A stretch of DNA of 64,000 nt from Warburgia ugandensis (GCA_035236585.1 CP141136.1:33006949-33070948), one strand, 5' to 3'. Counted from the first letter of the stretch, positions 32,881 through 45,686 are shown. Made by a program: numbers and translations. The notes: generated from the letters alone by a model not told the origin.

Positions 32881-34290
32881 CTTTGATAAAAACTCCACTT
32901 CTAGGATTCAAAAACTTCAAAACTTTCATCTCTCTATTCAATCCAAATTTTCACAAATATAATAAAATAGGGCTTCGAAATTTGGGTCATTACAAAAACT
33001 AACTCCTAACTAATTTAAAATAAATCAACTAAACTATAATTAAAACATAGAATTTACTCCTAAACTAAACTAGTGCAAACCACATGTAATCAAGCATCTA
33101 AATTAAGCAAAAAATGATAATGAACTTTATTAAAATTAAACTTAGAATCAAATTAGAAGAGCATGATAGAAAACAAAATGAAAAGATACAAGACTTCCTC
33201 AAATTAGATTGAAGCTCAAAATCTTGATGTGTCACTCATCAACACCCCAAGATCTTCTTCAAGCCATGCAATACATGGGCTTCCTTCCTTCCTTGGTGTG
33301 TCACTTGCCATAGAAGAGAAAACCAAGAACATAATAGAAGCCACCACTTTCCAGGTGATAACTAACAGTCTAAGCAGCCACTTGTATAACAAGCCTAAAG
33401 AGAGACATCTCTCTCCCTGCTCTCAAACCAAGTGAAACATGTCTTCTCTTGTTGTAAAAAACATTAAGTAGCTAAACCCCCAAAAACCCCTCATAGAAAA
33501 TGTAAATCGAGCATCCTGCTTCCTCTTAATCTCTTGGAAACATATTAGGCTCATGTTAGGCAATAGCTTAAAAGGACTCCAAAACCCAACATGTCATGCT
33601 CTCTTTATAGATGATACCCCTATTAGTCTTTTGGAGACATAAACCATGTTAAGCATCTTTAATATACAAAATTTCCAGCCCAAATAAAAAGGAAACAATG
33701 CAGCCTTCTTTTACCATTGTATAATATATTTGGACACCATATTAGCTTTCTTTTGTAACTTCAAAACATGCCCCTTATTTGGAAACCTCTTCAAGCCATT
33801 CCAATTTCTAATTCTATCCAAGTAGAACATGCTGTGTAGCCGCTTCAATCTTCCCTTGAAACAAAACACATTGAGTAGCTATTATATTTGTAACCTTCCC
33901 ACCCTTCATTTCTTGTAGGAAACTAGCTATCTTTAGGCAACCATAAACCACATACCTTTTGGTTCCTTGCTCTTTCTAACCTACTTTCCTATATAGGAAA
34001 CCACTCTTCTACTTCCTAGATAGCAGCCATACTTTTCTATGTTCTCTTCCAAAATAAGCACCACTCTTTCAAAAAAAAAATTTTCTCACTTACAGCCCAC
34101 TCTCTCCAACTTAGGTAATGTGACATGCTCCCGTTGGTCCTTTACACATTTAAGGATATGTAGGCAAGTTGTGAACCTTTTTGCATAGTTTTTTAACTCA
34201 GAGAAGTGGGTAAAAAAAGTGTGACTCATATATATGGTAAGGTGGTGAATGCTTGCATGAGAATAACATTTTTAGAGGTGTTTAGAGAGG
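32881..34290 (+). repeat. Left arm of long inverted repeat (repeat X, forward)
   Basis: About 1.4 kb that is repeated, reverse-complemented, at 35,560-36,880 and in direct orientation at 44,101-45,400. Nearly every word can be paired by eye (for example cacttgtataac at about 33,380 with gttatacaagtg at about 36,381). The outermost 114 bases (32,881-32,994) are, on the minus strand, the start of a chromovirus-like LTR, TGTAATGACCCAAATTTCG. The X part (32,995-34,290) has no protein. It could be the U5 part of an LTR related to those at 45,687 and 54,610. Confidence 0.75.
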
Positions 34291-35282
34291 GATGCATTGA
34301 AATTAAAGTGAAAAGTGCACAAATAAGATAAGGAATCCCTTGCTAATTTCTATACTAAGGAAGATAAGGAAGAAGGGATGAGAGAAGGAAAGGATAGAGA
34401 TGATGAGATAAGATATGGGAGGGAAAAAGAATGAGATAAGGATGGAGATTAGGAAAGTGGGAATTAGGAGGGAAAGAAGATAAGATAAGGATGAGGGAAA
34501 GTTAGTTGGGTGAGGCAAGGAGACTTAAGAAGTGGGAACTAGGAAGGAGGATTTAGGAAGTGGAAATTTAAAGGAAATTGATTAGAAGTGTGAAACCTAG
34601 GCCTATCTACCCATGTTGATAGAGTTCCATTTCTTTATAACACATTTTCTTCAAGTGGGAAATTGCATAGAAACTGCCCAAAATGTGTGGACCCATGTAT
34701 CTTGGCTTAAGTGGCTTAGATGGCTTCTGACTTAGTGGCTTCATTAGCTTGCATCTTGGCTTTATCACTCACATGGCTTAGCTTCTTCTAGTCCTCATTT
34801 GTTGGCTCATGTGGCTTTTATGGCTTGAAATCTCATGCAAAGGTGGTGGAATTTTACTACCTTGTCAATGAATTTTGCATGGGCCCCTTTTTAGTCACAT
34901 TTGAGTCTTCCAATTGCTTTCTTGAACTCAACTACTTACCCTAAGATAATCTTGAACCTTGATTAAGCTTTGAAATAATGAATTTTAGGTCATGGCTCTC
35001 TAATTTGATCTTGATCTTTAATTCTCATCTTAGTTGATCTCAACTATTGGATCATCTTCTCAACACCTACAAAAGAGTAAAATCCCTATTTAAATCCTAA
35101 AAAATTCACATAATTACTTCAAATTAGCTTCTAAACCTACTGAATATCAAACTTTTGAATTATTAGGTCAGAAATACATGTGTTATGAATTTTCAGAAAA
35201 ATCCTAGAATAATGCATATAATTTATAACACATGAGATACTAATTGGGTACCTTTTATACAAAATTGAACACTTATTGAGTC
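34291..35282 (-). repeat. LTR fragment, family A (5' part)
   Basis: On the minus strand it starts near 35,277 with ATAAGTGTTCAATTTTGTAT and runs through a GGCTTAAGTGGCTT-type repeat zone (34,700-34,830) and a pyrimidine-rich zone. These match the first kilobase of the LTRs at 45,687 (plus), 48,693 and 54,610 (both minus). It forms the loop between the arms of the X inverted repeat. Confidence 0.7.
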
Positions 35283-36766
35283 AAGTTAGTAAGTAGAGGT
35301 CTAAGTGATAAAACTTTTCAAGTGTAGAAGTAGTTGATAATATTTTCAAACTAGTCATAAACCTTATCCATGTTACAACCTTTGGGCTTCCAAAAAGTAC
35401 ATGCAAATATAAAGGATTTATCCATGCAAGCATTCACCACCTTACCACCTATAAAGTCGTTAATACAAGCATTCACCACCTTATCATCTGGGCTAGGTTT
35501 GATATTCTCCTTTAATTGACATTTGTTGAAGTCTACATGCCTCCATACATGATAATTGTATTAAGCCCAAATGAGTCAGATGTTTTTTACCCATTTCTCT
35601 GAGTTCAAAAATTATGCAAAAAGGGTCACACCTATCTAGAACCAATGGGAGCATGTCACATTACCTAAATTGGAGAGAGAGAGGGATATAAGGAGAATAA
35701 CACTTTTAGGAGTGGTGGCTGTTTTGGAAGAGAATATAGAATGGTTTGGCTGGTATTTATGAAGTAGAAGAGTGGTTTCCTATACAACAAAGTAGGTTAG
35801 AAAGAGTAAGGAAGCATAAGACATGAGGTTTATGGTTTCTTAAAGATAGCTAGTTTCCTAAAAGAAATGATGGCTGTGAGGGCTCCAAATATAACAACTA
35901 CTCAACATGTTTTATTTCAAGGGAAGATTGGAGTGGCTACACAACATGTTCTACTTGGAAAGAATTAGAAAATGGAATGTCTTGAGGAGGTTTCCAGGGA
36001 CATGTTTTGAAGTTGTAAAAGAAAGCTAATATGGTATCAAAATATGTTAAACAATGGTAAAAGAAGGATGCATTTTTCCCTTTTTATTTAGGCTGGAAGT
36101 TTTGTATATTGAAGATGCTTAACATGGTTTATGTTTCCAAAAGACTAACATGGGTATCATCTATAAAGAGAGCATGACGTGTTGGGTTTTGGAGTCCTTT
36201 TAAGCTACTACCTAACATGTTTCCAAGAGATTAAGAGGAAACGGACTGCTCAATTTACATTTTCTGCGAGGGGTTTTTGAGGAGGCAACTACATAATGGT
36301 TTTTCTAGACAAAAGAAGACATGTTTCACTGTATTTGAGAGCAAGGAGAGAGATGTCTCTCTATAGGCTAGTTATACAAGTGGCTTCTTGGACTATTAAT
36401 TATCTCTTGGAATGTGGTGGCTTCTATTATGTTCTTGGTTTTCTCTTCTATGGTAAGTGATGCACTAAGGAAGGAAGGAACCTCATGTATTATGTGGCTT
36501 GAAGAAGATCTTAGGGTATTGATGAGTGACACATCAAGTTTTTGAGCATCGATCTAATTAGGGGAAGTCTTATATTTTTTCATTTTCCTTTCTATCATGC
36601 TCTTCTAATTTGATTGTAAGTTTAATTTTAATAAAGTTCATTATCATTTTTTGCTTAATTTAGATGCTTGATTACATGTGGTTTGCACTAGTTTAGTTTA
36701 GGAGTAAATTCTATGTTTTAATTATAGTTTAGTTGATTTATTTTAAATTAGTTAGGAGTTAGTTTT
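35283..36766 (-). repeat. Repeat X, inverted copy (right arm)
   Basis: Reverse complement of the X repeat. 35,560-36,766 pairs with the left arm; 35,283-35,560 has its counterpart at about 45,400-45,686. The latter includes a stretch with attctcatgtaaggaggc-type words also found in the untranslated leader of the gypsy elements (about 51,390-51,440 and 12,865-12,905), so X contains retroelement leader sequence. No coding potential. Confidence 0.65.
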
Positions 36767-36968
36767 TGTAATGACCCAAATTTCGAAGCCCTATTTTATT
36801 ATATTTGTAAAAATTTGGATTGAATAGAGACATGAAAGTTTTGAAGTTTTTGAATCCTAGAAATGGAGTTTTTATCAAAATCAAATTGAGTGAAAATACG
36901 TTAATAATTGGATTCTACTCGAAAAATGGAATCCAACGACACTAAGAACACTAAAAATGGAGTTCAGA

Positions 36969-37150
36969 CAAGAAAGTTACATACTATAGTATTATAGGAT
37001 TGTTTTTGATGAACCGTCCTATATTACTATAATAATATAGGACTGTTTTTGATAAACCGTCCTATATTACTATAGTAATATAGGACTGTTTTTGAAGAAC
37101 CATCCTATATTACTGTAGTATTATAGGACTATTTTTGATTAACTGTCTTG
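36969..37150. repeat. 43-bp tandem repeat with strong palindromes
   Basis: About four units with a period of 43 bp (aacCGTCCT at 37,012, 37,055, then variants at 37,098 and 37,141). Each junction carries a TCCTATATTACTATAGTAAT-type palindrome; the one at 37,059-37,086 is perfect over 28 bases. It lies near the start of the LTR, in the U3 region. Confidence 0.85.
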
Positions 37151-37159
37151 TCTTTTCAA

Positions 37160-37398
37160 CCTGATTGGTTAACAACTTGCGAGTTAGATGGGTCAACACG
37201 ACGAATTAATAGGTCGTGTGTCAAACAGGCCAACACGATGGGTCAACATTGATTGACACAAACACGACACGATTTTGGCGTGTCATTTTTGGGTTGACTT
37301 GAAAATGACACGAACACAATAAGACTCGACCCTAACCCACTAAATCCTTGTCGGGTTCGAGTCACGTTATCATGTCATGTCATATTTTGACACCCCTA
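37160..37398. mobile_element. hAT-like short non-autonomous element remnant
   Basis: A block rich in cgacac, gggttgac and gacacgaac words, ending TTTTGACACCCCTA. It resembles a widespread plant short transposon with the end TAGGGGTGTCAAAA. The opposite end is not evident, so it is probably truncated. Identification is from memory of the repeat type. Confidence 0.45.
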
Positions 37399-37415
37399 GA
37401 TCTCCCCAACCTCAT

Positions 37416-37418
<3 letters not shown>

Positions 37419-37473
<55 letters not shown>
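37419..37473. repeat. (CT)n microsatellite
   Basis: About 27 CT units with no interruption, following the hAT-like remnant. The Leu-Ser open stretch across it is a repeat artefact. Confidence 0.95.
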
Positions 37474-37475
<2 letters not shown>

Positions 37476-39046
37476 TTTCCCTTTCTTCTTGGCTTCCTTA
37501 TATCTCTCTATTTCTTGGCAACTCAAAATATTGGCAGGCTCAAAAAGTGTTTGAACCCACCAAGATTTACTAGATCCCTTTCCCTCTCTGGCTAGCTCAG
37601 GTAAATCCTCCCTTGTTCTCTTCTTTCTTTTTTTCGATCCTCTCCTCCCAGATCTTTGGTAGATTTATTTCCACTGGCTGAAAATCTACTGGTAAAAATA
37701 AATCTAGTGGATCTATATGGGAACCACCTCAAGAATAGGTTAAATGGAAGATATGACCCGTCCAAAGAGTTTGTGGGACACCAAAACCCTTAGATTAGGA
37801 AAAATAGTAAATTTTCAAAGAATTGTAGACGCCAATCTAGAGTGGATGATTGGACGGCCTAGATCAAATTGCTTAATCAGCCTCTAAATTTTGTTATAGA
37901 GATGCACACCGTAGATGCATAACAGAGACGCACCTACTCGGTGCATCCTTGCACATGTGCTGTGCATGCGGAACGGTCGCGGGGTGAGAATAATGACATG
38001 GCATCCTGGTGACTGAGATGCACCTAGGTGCATTTTGGAGTCCAGGAAGCACTGATCATTCTGAAATGCACATCCCATTCCAGTGCTCCTGGTGACAATT
38101 AGTAATTGTATCATTTTAAAAGAATTGATCTTGGCTGTTTAACTGATCTGAAACACAAAATCTTTTATTCAGAAAATTTAGGATCAAAGAGCATTTTAAA
38201 CTGATCATGACCTAAAAACTATAAAAATTTCATAGATCTATAAGATCAAAGATGTTCAGACACCAAGAGGTGATCAATTAGATAATGTGCTAGATCTATA
38301 CACAGATCAACCCTAATATGAGGACATCAATCCTTGGATCACAGATCTGACCATTAATAAATAGGATCACAGTCTAGGTCGGTGATCTAAACCTTTGATT
38401 TGGAATCTAACTAATGATCTATAGAGAATTGGTGATATTAGATTTTGACACAATCTTAATTAAGCAAAAATCATTTCATAGATTAGTTTTCAGGACAAAT
38501 TCTACTAAAAACCATGTAAACATATGAATGGGAAATAATAATTGGGTTCTTACGCTTAAATTATGCCCAGGACCAAACAAAACCCTCAAGGAGATCCAGG
38601 ATTCGAACTAAATAAAAATATGAACAAAACCTATGTAACATCCTTGAGGTAGGTAATCTGATGCTACTATGTTTCATCTGAATTTCAAAAACTTAAACAG
38701 TTTCCTTGAAAAAAATTATGTGTTTAGTATGTTATGATGTGACAGTGAGGGCTAGCTCTGCATACCATTTTGTATACATGATATCTATGGAACTTAAGAT
38801 TGGTTAGTCTTTAAATGATTAAGTATATGGTATTCTTACAATGAGCATGCAAATTTATTCCCATGAATCATACTCTTATTTGAAAATGCTATTGCTTATA
38901 TCTCTCATGGTAAATTTTTATTCTTGAATGATTAGGACAATTTCATGTATGCATTAATTTCATGCCTTAAGATAAGTCACATAAATTGTGTGACTTGAAT
39001 ATATGTTCATCGTTATGTGACTCTATGATATTTGAATTTGATATAC

Positions 39047-39047
<1 letters not shown>

Positions 39048-39077
<30 letters not shown>

Positions 39078-39154
39078 TGTATGTATGTATGTATGTATGT
39101 ATGTATGTATGTATGTATGTATGTATGTATGTATGTATGTATGTATGTATGTAT
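39048..39154. repeat. (ATGT)n microsatellite
   Basis: About 26 uninterrupted copies of the tetranucleotide. It creates open stretches on both strands (Tyr-Val-Cys-Met and Tyr-Ile-His-Thr repeats) that are not genes. Confidence 0.95.
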
Positions 39155-40197
39155 CTACATTGTTAAGGCTAGTGGCCACTATGCTAATAGGTTGTATAGG
39201 TTTGGCCTCTTGGCTTCTAACCACCAAAGGTGGTAAGTATCTGTGCTCAAAGAGACACCTATTTTTCTCGATTGTTGTGGTAAGGAAACAACCACTGGAA
39301 GTGTTCATGACACCCTTTTTGAGATGTATTCGTAGTCATCGTAGAGGTTGCGGTGGCTAGTCTCTACATACCAAAGACACACGATTTAGAGAGTTGGTCA
39401 TGAGCATAGTGTCCCTATAATTTCTGTTTTTGCATCTCCATGTATAGTACCTTTGTGATGGTCTTTAGATGAGTACTTGTGACCAATTGGCTAATGTGTT
39501 TGCCAAGATATCTACATAAATAATTACTTCTATAGGGTTGTTCCAACATTTGATTTGATCGATTACTACTTTAAGAATTTAGTAATCTTTATATTATCAT
39601 TTATTTAATTATGTTGGTGATTTTCTTCCTTGAATATAAAAATGTGTAAATGATTTATACATGAATGATTATGTTTACTAAGATGGTCAATGGTTTTATC
39701 ATCTAAAGAACCCTTCTTAAAATTTTGCATGTTGTATGCCGTGTTTTCAATTTTCGTAGCATTAGATCACCTACTGGGTATGATAAATACTCAACCTAAT
39801 AATTTTTCTACAGATTAGCTTAAGCAAGATCATAAGATGTATTAAGAAGTTTTAGTGCTCCAATCAAGTAGGAGAAAGTAAGGGTAAAGTGTTAATGTAG
39901 GTGTCCCAAAACTGGTAATGACCACTTTATCATGTGATGTAAATTGATTTTAAGTGATTCCTTTTACAACTTGGGTTGTGATTAATAATTTTGGGAACAA
40001 GATATATCCATTTTTACACATATTTCAAATTTTCATGTGCATGTTTCATTAATTAACACTCGAGATTTTCACAAATGAAGTTTATTGAAAAGGAATTTTC
40101 CATTACCATTATTTTGCAAATAGTTTTTAAATAGAGATCAATCTCGGAAGTGAAAGCCTATTATTTGAACATGCATTATAAAACCTAGGTTCTCACA

Positions 40198-40730
40198 GTT
40201 TTGTACTAAATTTTGTTTAGGATTAAGCTAAGTTTTTTATCATCTTAGGAAGGTTTTTCACCTATCTATATCATGGTTAGAAACCTTGCTTACCTAAGCT
40301 AAAGTAGGATTTATTTTCTAATTTATTTCATGCTAGTTTTAGGACATTTTTCTCATTTATTTTAGGCATGCTTCTTTATGTTAATTATGAGTAGAAAAAT
40401 ATCCATCTAGGGTGAGGATGAAACCACATTAAATCAGTAAATTTATTCATGTAGAAGTGATGATTACATTTAGGAATTTTAATTTTCAATTCTCATGGTA
40501 TTTCATATAACCTAATAAGCATAATTATTATTCTTTTCATGGGAATTATGATGTATTTTCCATAGTTTAGGACTAATTTTATGTATAATATTTGAATGAT
40601 AATCCATATAATTCTTAGATAGTTTATGATTGTAAATAAGAAAAAAGCTACGCTTTGGATACATAGTAATTAAGCTTGGAAAATCATTAGAATTGAAAAA
40701 ATATAAGAATTTAGACTTTTAACTCACAGT
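40198..40730 (+). repeat. Retroelement internal segment, left inverted arm
   Basis: Follows the chromovirus-like LTR and pairs, reverse-complemented, with 43,588-44,100. Matching words include atccatctagggtgaggatgaaaccacatt (about 40,407-40,435 here, its complement at about 43,880-43,905). It is AT-rich and without a reading frame, so probably the untranslated leader of the element. Confidence 0.7.
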
Positions 40731-41159
40731 AGTTCATAAAAGTTTCAACCTAATTGAAAAAATATAAGTAAACTCTAAATATAAGCCACCAAAGCCAATA
40801 TCTATGGATAGAAAATGAGCAATTATATCTTGAGACTTAAAATTGCAACAAAAACTATTGCAATTGTAAGTAAACACAAATATACAATTGACACTCTATA
40901 AGAGCATCCATGGATAAAATCCAGCAGGCCCACATTTTTATGACGTAACTAGTTCTCCAATTGCTATGGATTTGTAAGTCTAGTAGATCAAAAAGTTTGC
41001 ATAATGGATGATTCTAGCATCTAAAAGCTTCTATTTTGCACATATGAAATACATAAATTCAAAAAGTTTGTATAAGAATAGTACAAATTCAATTTCCTAA
41101 AATGCATGTCTTATATCCTAAAATTCTCCAATAATCCTATATTTTTGTTAACCCATCTT
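40731..41159. other. Unassigned AT-rich DNA
   Basis: Lies between the left inverted arm and the LTR-like block. I see no gene, repeat or terminal motif in it. Confidence 0.5.
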
Positions 41160-41482
41160 AATGTCTTATCAATCAAATGAATAGATTAGATCATCCAAAG
41201 CCAAGGGGGTTGAACCACCAAGCCAAGCCGAAAGAACCCTCAAAGCCAGCCATGATGCCAAGCCAAATGTGCTCTCAAAGCAACCCATCAAGCCACATAG
41301 AGTCAAGCTACATGGAAGTCCATAATTGGATGAGAATATAAAGCAAATATCAATGGGATTTTTAAGAGGATAAATTAAGGGATATTTGAGTGAAAATCAA
41401 GATAAATGCTTATACATGTGGACCAATAGGAAGAAACCACCTTATTTCTTTCCTTTTTCCATGATTTTCTCTATTCTTTCTT

Positions 41483-41579
<97 letters not shown>

Positions 41580-43208
41580 TCATCTACCCAATCTCTCTTT
41601 ACCACCTCACCTTTTCCGCCTTATCATTTCTCTCTTCCCATCGCACTTGCTATTTCCTAGGGCCATCCACAAATTTTTATAAGAGGGATACACCCCCTCC
41701 TAAAAAGGTTGCACCTCCCACCTTGCAACCACTTAAGTCTCCAACATGGTTGCCCTACATCTATTCATCATCTTGACCCTTATTTCCTCCCTTCATCCCC
41801 ACCTTAGGATCACTTATTACTAAGGTTAGGAAGTGTCAAAACATATAAAAATAAGGGAGGAGTTCCACATGAATGACATATAGGAGAAGGGAAGAATGCA
41901 CCTTCCTAAGAAGGAGGTGTCTCCACCTTCCTCTCCTTCCTTTCCCTTCAATGCATCCCTCCTTCCTCCTTCCAAAAGTCTCCAACAGTTTCTCCTTTGA
42001 TAGCAGCCTTCTTCCAGCCATCCATGCTCCATCTTGCGGTGCTTTCTTGCTTGATTTTCTCCTTGAAGTTAAGGTTAGTTCTCCTCTTAGTTCTTTGTTT
42101 CTTTGCCTTTGATTTACTATTTTGTTTTGATCTTTGATTCCATGCTTTAGTTTCCTAGATTTATTGTCTTGTTTCTTTAGATTGTTGCCTCTTATTTTTT
42201 TCCCTTAGAACATTGAATCTAAAGGCTATAACTCTCTTGTAGTGACAGCCAAGAGAGGATAGCCATTAGATCAAGTTGATTGCCCTTATTTTCTTTAAAG
42301 TTTCTTGTCATTCTATGCCTTCTTTCCTATCTTTTCCACCTTTCTTTTCATTATACTTCTCTTGGTTTTCATGCATGTTTACTGTTGCTTGATGTTTGGA
42401 TGATTGAAGATAGATTAGAAGTTGATTTTGAATTTGTAATTGATTTTTAAATAAGGTGCGCACACCCCATGATGGGATCCTTATACTTAAGCTACTTCAA
42501 TCAATGAAAAGTTTATTCTTCAATAATGAATTGGTCACTATTATGGTTGCTGTTAAATTTGATTTTTCATGGATGTTAAGATGTCCATTCCATGCTTAGA
42601 TTACATGCATATCATTCTAGATTAAGAGGGCATTTAGTTGTCATAGGAAATTCACTTGAACCATGCGCACAAACCCATGGTTCATGCACATGGTTTTGAG
42701 GTTCTCTTGTCTAACTTGCTTGATCATGATTAGGTTTACATGCTGGAGTTAAAGTTCCATTCATGCATCTCATGTTTAATTAGTTTACATCTTAGTTCAT
42801 GCATATTGTCATGTTCATCCATCCTTCTTAATTACTTTGTTTCATGCATTCTGCTAGCTTAATTCCTTGCATTCCTCATGTTTAGTTGTTTCCATATGTA
42901 TTACATGTTTTGATTTCTTAGTTAGATCATTGTTTAGGTTTAGTTTGTACATTAGGATAGTTTTAGTAAGTTTCCATGTTTAGACTTAGAAAGTTTTAAA
43001 CTTTGAAAGTTTCTAATTTCATGCATTTTTGGTTTCTATGTTAATTTAATTCCTTAGCCTTGGTCTAATCCATTTCTTTGGCTAGGTTAAGTATTCTAAG
43101 TAAAGGCCCACAAAAGTACACAAACCGTTCAATTCCTTGTGGGATCAGTTCGCTTGTGTGAAAATACTACAGTGATTTATGCTCTTGCTAGTTAATTAAA
43201 ACATCACA
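41160..43208 (+). repeat. LTR, family C (5' boundary uncertain)
   Basis: Shares the overall layout of the family A LTRs: an agccaagccgaaag-type zone (41,215-41,300), a pyrimidine-rich zone, the 24-base hairpin word at 42,233-42,256 that is identical to that at 46,723-46,746, a long T-rich part with many ttcatgcat and tttagtt words, and an end CTAGTTAATTAAAACATCACA preceded by TTGTGGGATCAGTTCGC, a phrase usual near the end of Athila/Tat LTRs. I do not see a clear primer site after it. The beginning could lie anywhere from 40,950 to 41,160. Confidence 0.55.
41486..41575. repeat. (CT)n microsatellite
   Basis: About 45 CT units, the longest in the window, inside LTR C. Confidence 0.95.
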
Positions 43209-43587
43209 ATACACTCATACCATAGTCCTCTGCCAAGTTAAATCTCTCAAATAGTGAGTCTTGCTTGTTGATCTTATTTTAAAAATACTACAAATGCATT
43301 GGTCTATTGATATATAGATGCGTAAGTACAGGTTGATCCAATTTAAAATTTTAAAAATATTAATTAGAATCTAACTTAAATTATCTTAACTTAGCCAAGA
43401 AAATGCGAAATAATTGAAAGATTTAATTAACTATTAATTATACTAAAATAGATAAATTTACCAGATTAAGGAGTCGAGGGTCTTGGAATCCATCATATTA
43501 AGAATTATATACATTAATAAACAAGTCACATAGATTTTGTATTTCACACATTAATATAACACCTATGGAATATAAAAATGGAAGATA
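43209..43587. other. Unassigned AT-rich DNA
   Basis: Follows LTR C and precedes the right inverted arm. No gene or clear primer site is visible. Confidence 0.5.
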
Positions 43588-44100
43588 TGTGAGTTAAAAG
43601 TTTAATTTCTTATACTTTTCTCAATTATAATTATTTGTCTAGCTTAATTACTATGTATGCAAAGCATAGCTTTATTTTTATTTTTTACAATCACAACCTA
43701 TCTAAGAATTATGCTAATTATCATTCAAATATTATACATAAAATTAGTTCTAAACTATGAAAATTACATCATAATTCCCATGAAAAGAGTAATAATTATG
43801 CTTATTAAGTTATATGACATATCATGAGAATTGAAAATTAGATTTCGTAAATGGAATAAATTTACTGATTTAATGTGGTTTCATCCTCACCCTAGATGGA
43901 TGATTTTGCTACGCACAATTAACATAAAGAAACACACATAAATAACTGAGAAAAACATCCTAAAACTAACATGAAATAAATTGGGATATAAATCCCACTT
44001 TAGCTTAGGTGATCAAGGCTTCTAACCATACTTAAGATAAGTGAAAAACCTTCCTAAGATGATTGAAAAGTCAACTTGATCCTAGATTAAACTTAGTATA
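43588..44100 (-). repeat. Retroelement internal segment, right inverted arm
   Basis: Reverse complement of 40,198-40,730. At 44,100 it is joined directly to repeat X, whereas in the left copy a 3.43-kb LTR lies between the two. The junction reads ctaagtttta/gttttgta-like on the minus strand, a short word shared by both LTR edges. Confidence 0.7.
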
Positions 44101-45686
44101 AAACTAACTCCTAACTAATTGACAATAAATTAACTAAACTATGTAGTTAAAGCATAGAATTAACTCCTAAACTAAACTAGTCCAAAACACATGTAATCAA
44201 GTAACTAAATTACACAAAAAGATAATGAAATTTATTGAAATTAAACTTAGAATCAAATTAAAAGAGCATGATAGGAAAGAAAATGAAAAGATACAAGACT
44301 TCCCTAGATTAGATCAATGCTCAAAATATTGATGTGCCACTCATCAACACCCCAATATCTTCTTGAAGCCAAGAAATACATGAGCTTCCTTCCTTTCTTG
44401 GCATGTCACTTGCCATAGAAGAGAAAATTAAGAACATAATAGAAGCCACCACATTCTATGAGATAATTAACAGTCCAAGCAGCTACTTGTATAACTAGCT
44501 TAGAGAGAGACATCTCTCTCCCTTCTCTCATACCAAGTGAAACATGTCTTGAAAAAACATTAAGTAGCTATGTCCAAAAAAACCTCATAGAAAATGTAAA
44601 TTGACCAGCATGCTTCCTCTTAATTTCTTGGAAGCACATTAGGCAGTAGCTTAAAAGGACTCCAAAACCCAACATGTCATGCTCTCTTTATAGATGATAC
44701 CCCTATTAGTCTTTTGGAAACATAAACCATGTTAAGCATCTTCAATATATGAAACTGCCAGCCCAAATATAAAAGAAACAAGGCAGCTTTCTTTGACCAT
44801 TGTTTAATATATTTGGATACCATATTATCTTTCTTTCATAATTTCAAAACATGTCCCTAGAAACCTCTTCAATACATTCCACTTTCTAATTCTCTCCAAG
44901 TGGAACATGCTGTGTAGCTGCTCCAATCCTCCCTTGAAACAAAACATGTTGAGTAGTTGTTATATTTGAAAGCTTCCCAGCCATCATTTCTTTTAGGAAG
45001 CTAACCCTCATTAGGAAACCATAAACCACATCTCTTATGATTCCTTACTCTTTCTAACCTACTTTCCTATATAGGAAACCACTCTTCTACTTCCTATATA
45101 AAAGCCAAAATTTTCGATGTTCTCTTCCAAAATATCCATCACTCTTTCCAAAAATGTTATTCTCCCTTATATCCCCCTCTCTCCAACTTAGATAATGTGA
45201 CATGCACCCATTAGTCCTTTACATAGTGAGGATAAGTAGGCTAGGTGTGACCCTCTTTTCATAGTTTTTGAACTCAAAGAAGTGGGTAAAAACATGTGAC
45301 TTATCTGTATGGTAAGGTGATGAATGCTTGGATGAGAATAACATTTTTTGAGATGCTTACAGAGAGAAATTTTCATTGAAATTAAAGTGAAAAGTGCATA
45401 CAATTCTCATGTAAGGAGGCATTTAGACCTCAACAAATGTCAATGAAAGGAGAATGTCACACCTAGCCCAAATGGTAAGGTGGTAAATGCTTGTATTAGC
45501 CACTTTATGGGTGGTAAGGTGTTGAATGCTTGCATGGGTTAATCCTCTACATTTGCATGTTTTTCTGGAAGACCAAAGGTGGCAACATGTAAGGTTTATG
45601 ACTTCTTCGAAAATGCTATTAGCTACCTCTACACTTGGAAACTTTTACAACTTAGACCTTTGCTTTCTAACTTGATTTGAGTTGTC
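44101..45686 (+). repeat. Repeat X, second copy
   Basis: Direct-orientation copy of 32,995-34,290, extended by about 290 bp (45,397-45,686) that matches 35,283-35,560 inverted. It ends exactly at the TGATAAGTGC start of an LTR, as its counterpart does near 35,280. No coding potential. The words gtgaatgcttgcatgagaat-type (45,312-45,345) appear three times in and near it. Confidence 0.7.

Larger units (their letters stand above)
36767..40197 (+). repeat. Chromovirus-like (Tekay/Del-type) long LTR
   Basis: Starts TGTAATGACCCAAATTTCGA and ends GGTTCTCACA, a 3.43-kb span typical in length and ends of Tekay/Del LTRs. The following GTTTTGTACTAAATTTTG resembles a decayed tRNA-Met primer site. Early on it has the GGAGTTCAGACAAGAAAGTTA word that recurs in another form at 63,860-63,890. 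It contains a palindromic tandem repeat, a hAT-like remnant, and two microsatellites. I see no polyprotein. It may be a 5' LTR left after loss of the element body. Confidence 0.6.

Noticed and set aside
34303..34518. Pyrimidine-rich open stretch coding for Ser/Leu/Phe/Ile
   Set aside because: It is the purine/pyrimidine-rich zone common to all family A LTRs, found again at 46,318-46,506 and 53,640-53,800, and has no gene context.
37160..37398. Possible intact hAT element or gene-like sequence
   Set aside because: Only one end resembles a known short transposon; no matching opposite end or 8-bp target duplication seen, so it is kept only as a low-confidence remnant.
38967..39360. Long open stretches on both strands of about 113-124 codons
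   Set aside because: They are created by the (ATGT)n microsatellite and have tetrapeptide periodicity on both strands; no family resemblance outside the repeat.
41386..41682. Leu-Ser-rich open stretch
   Set aside because: Produced by the (CT)n run inside an LTR.
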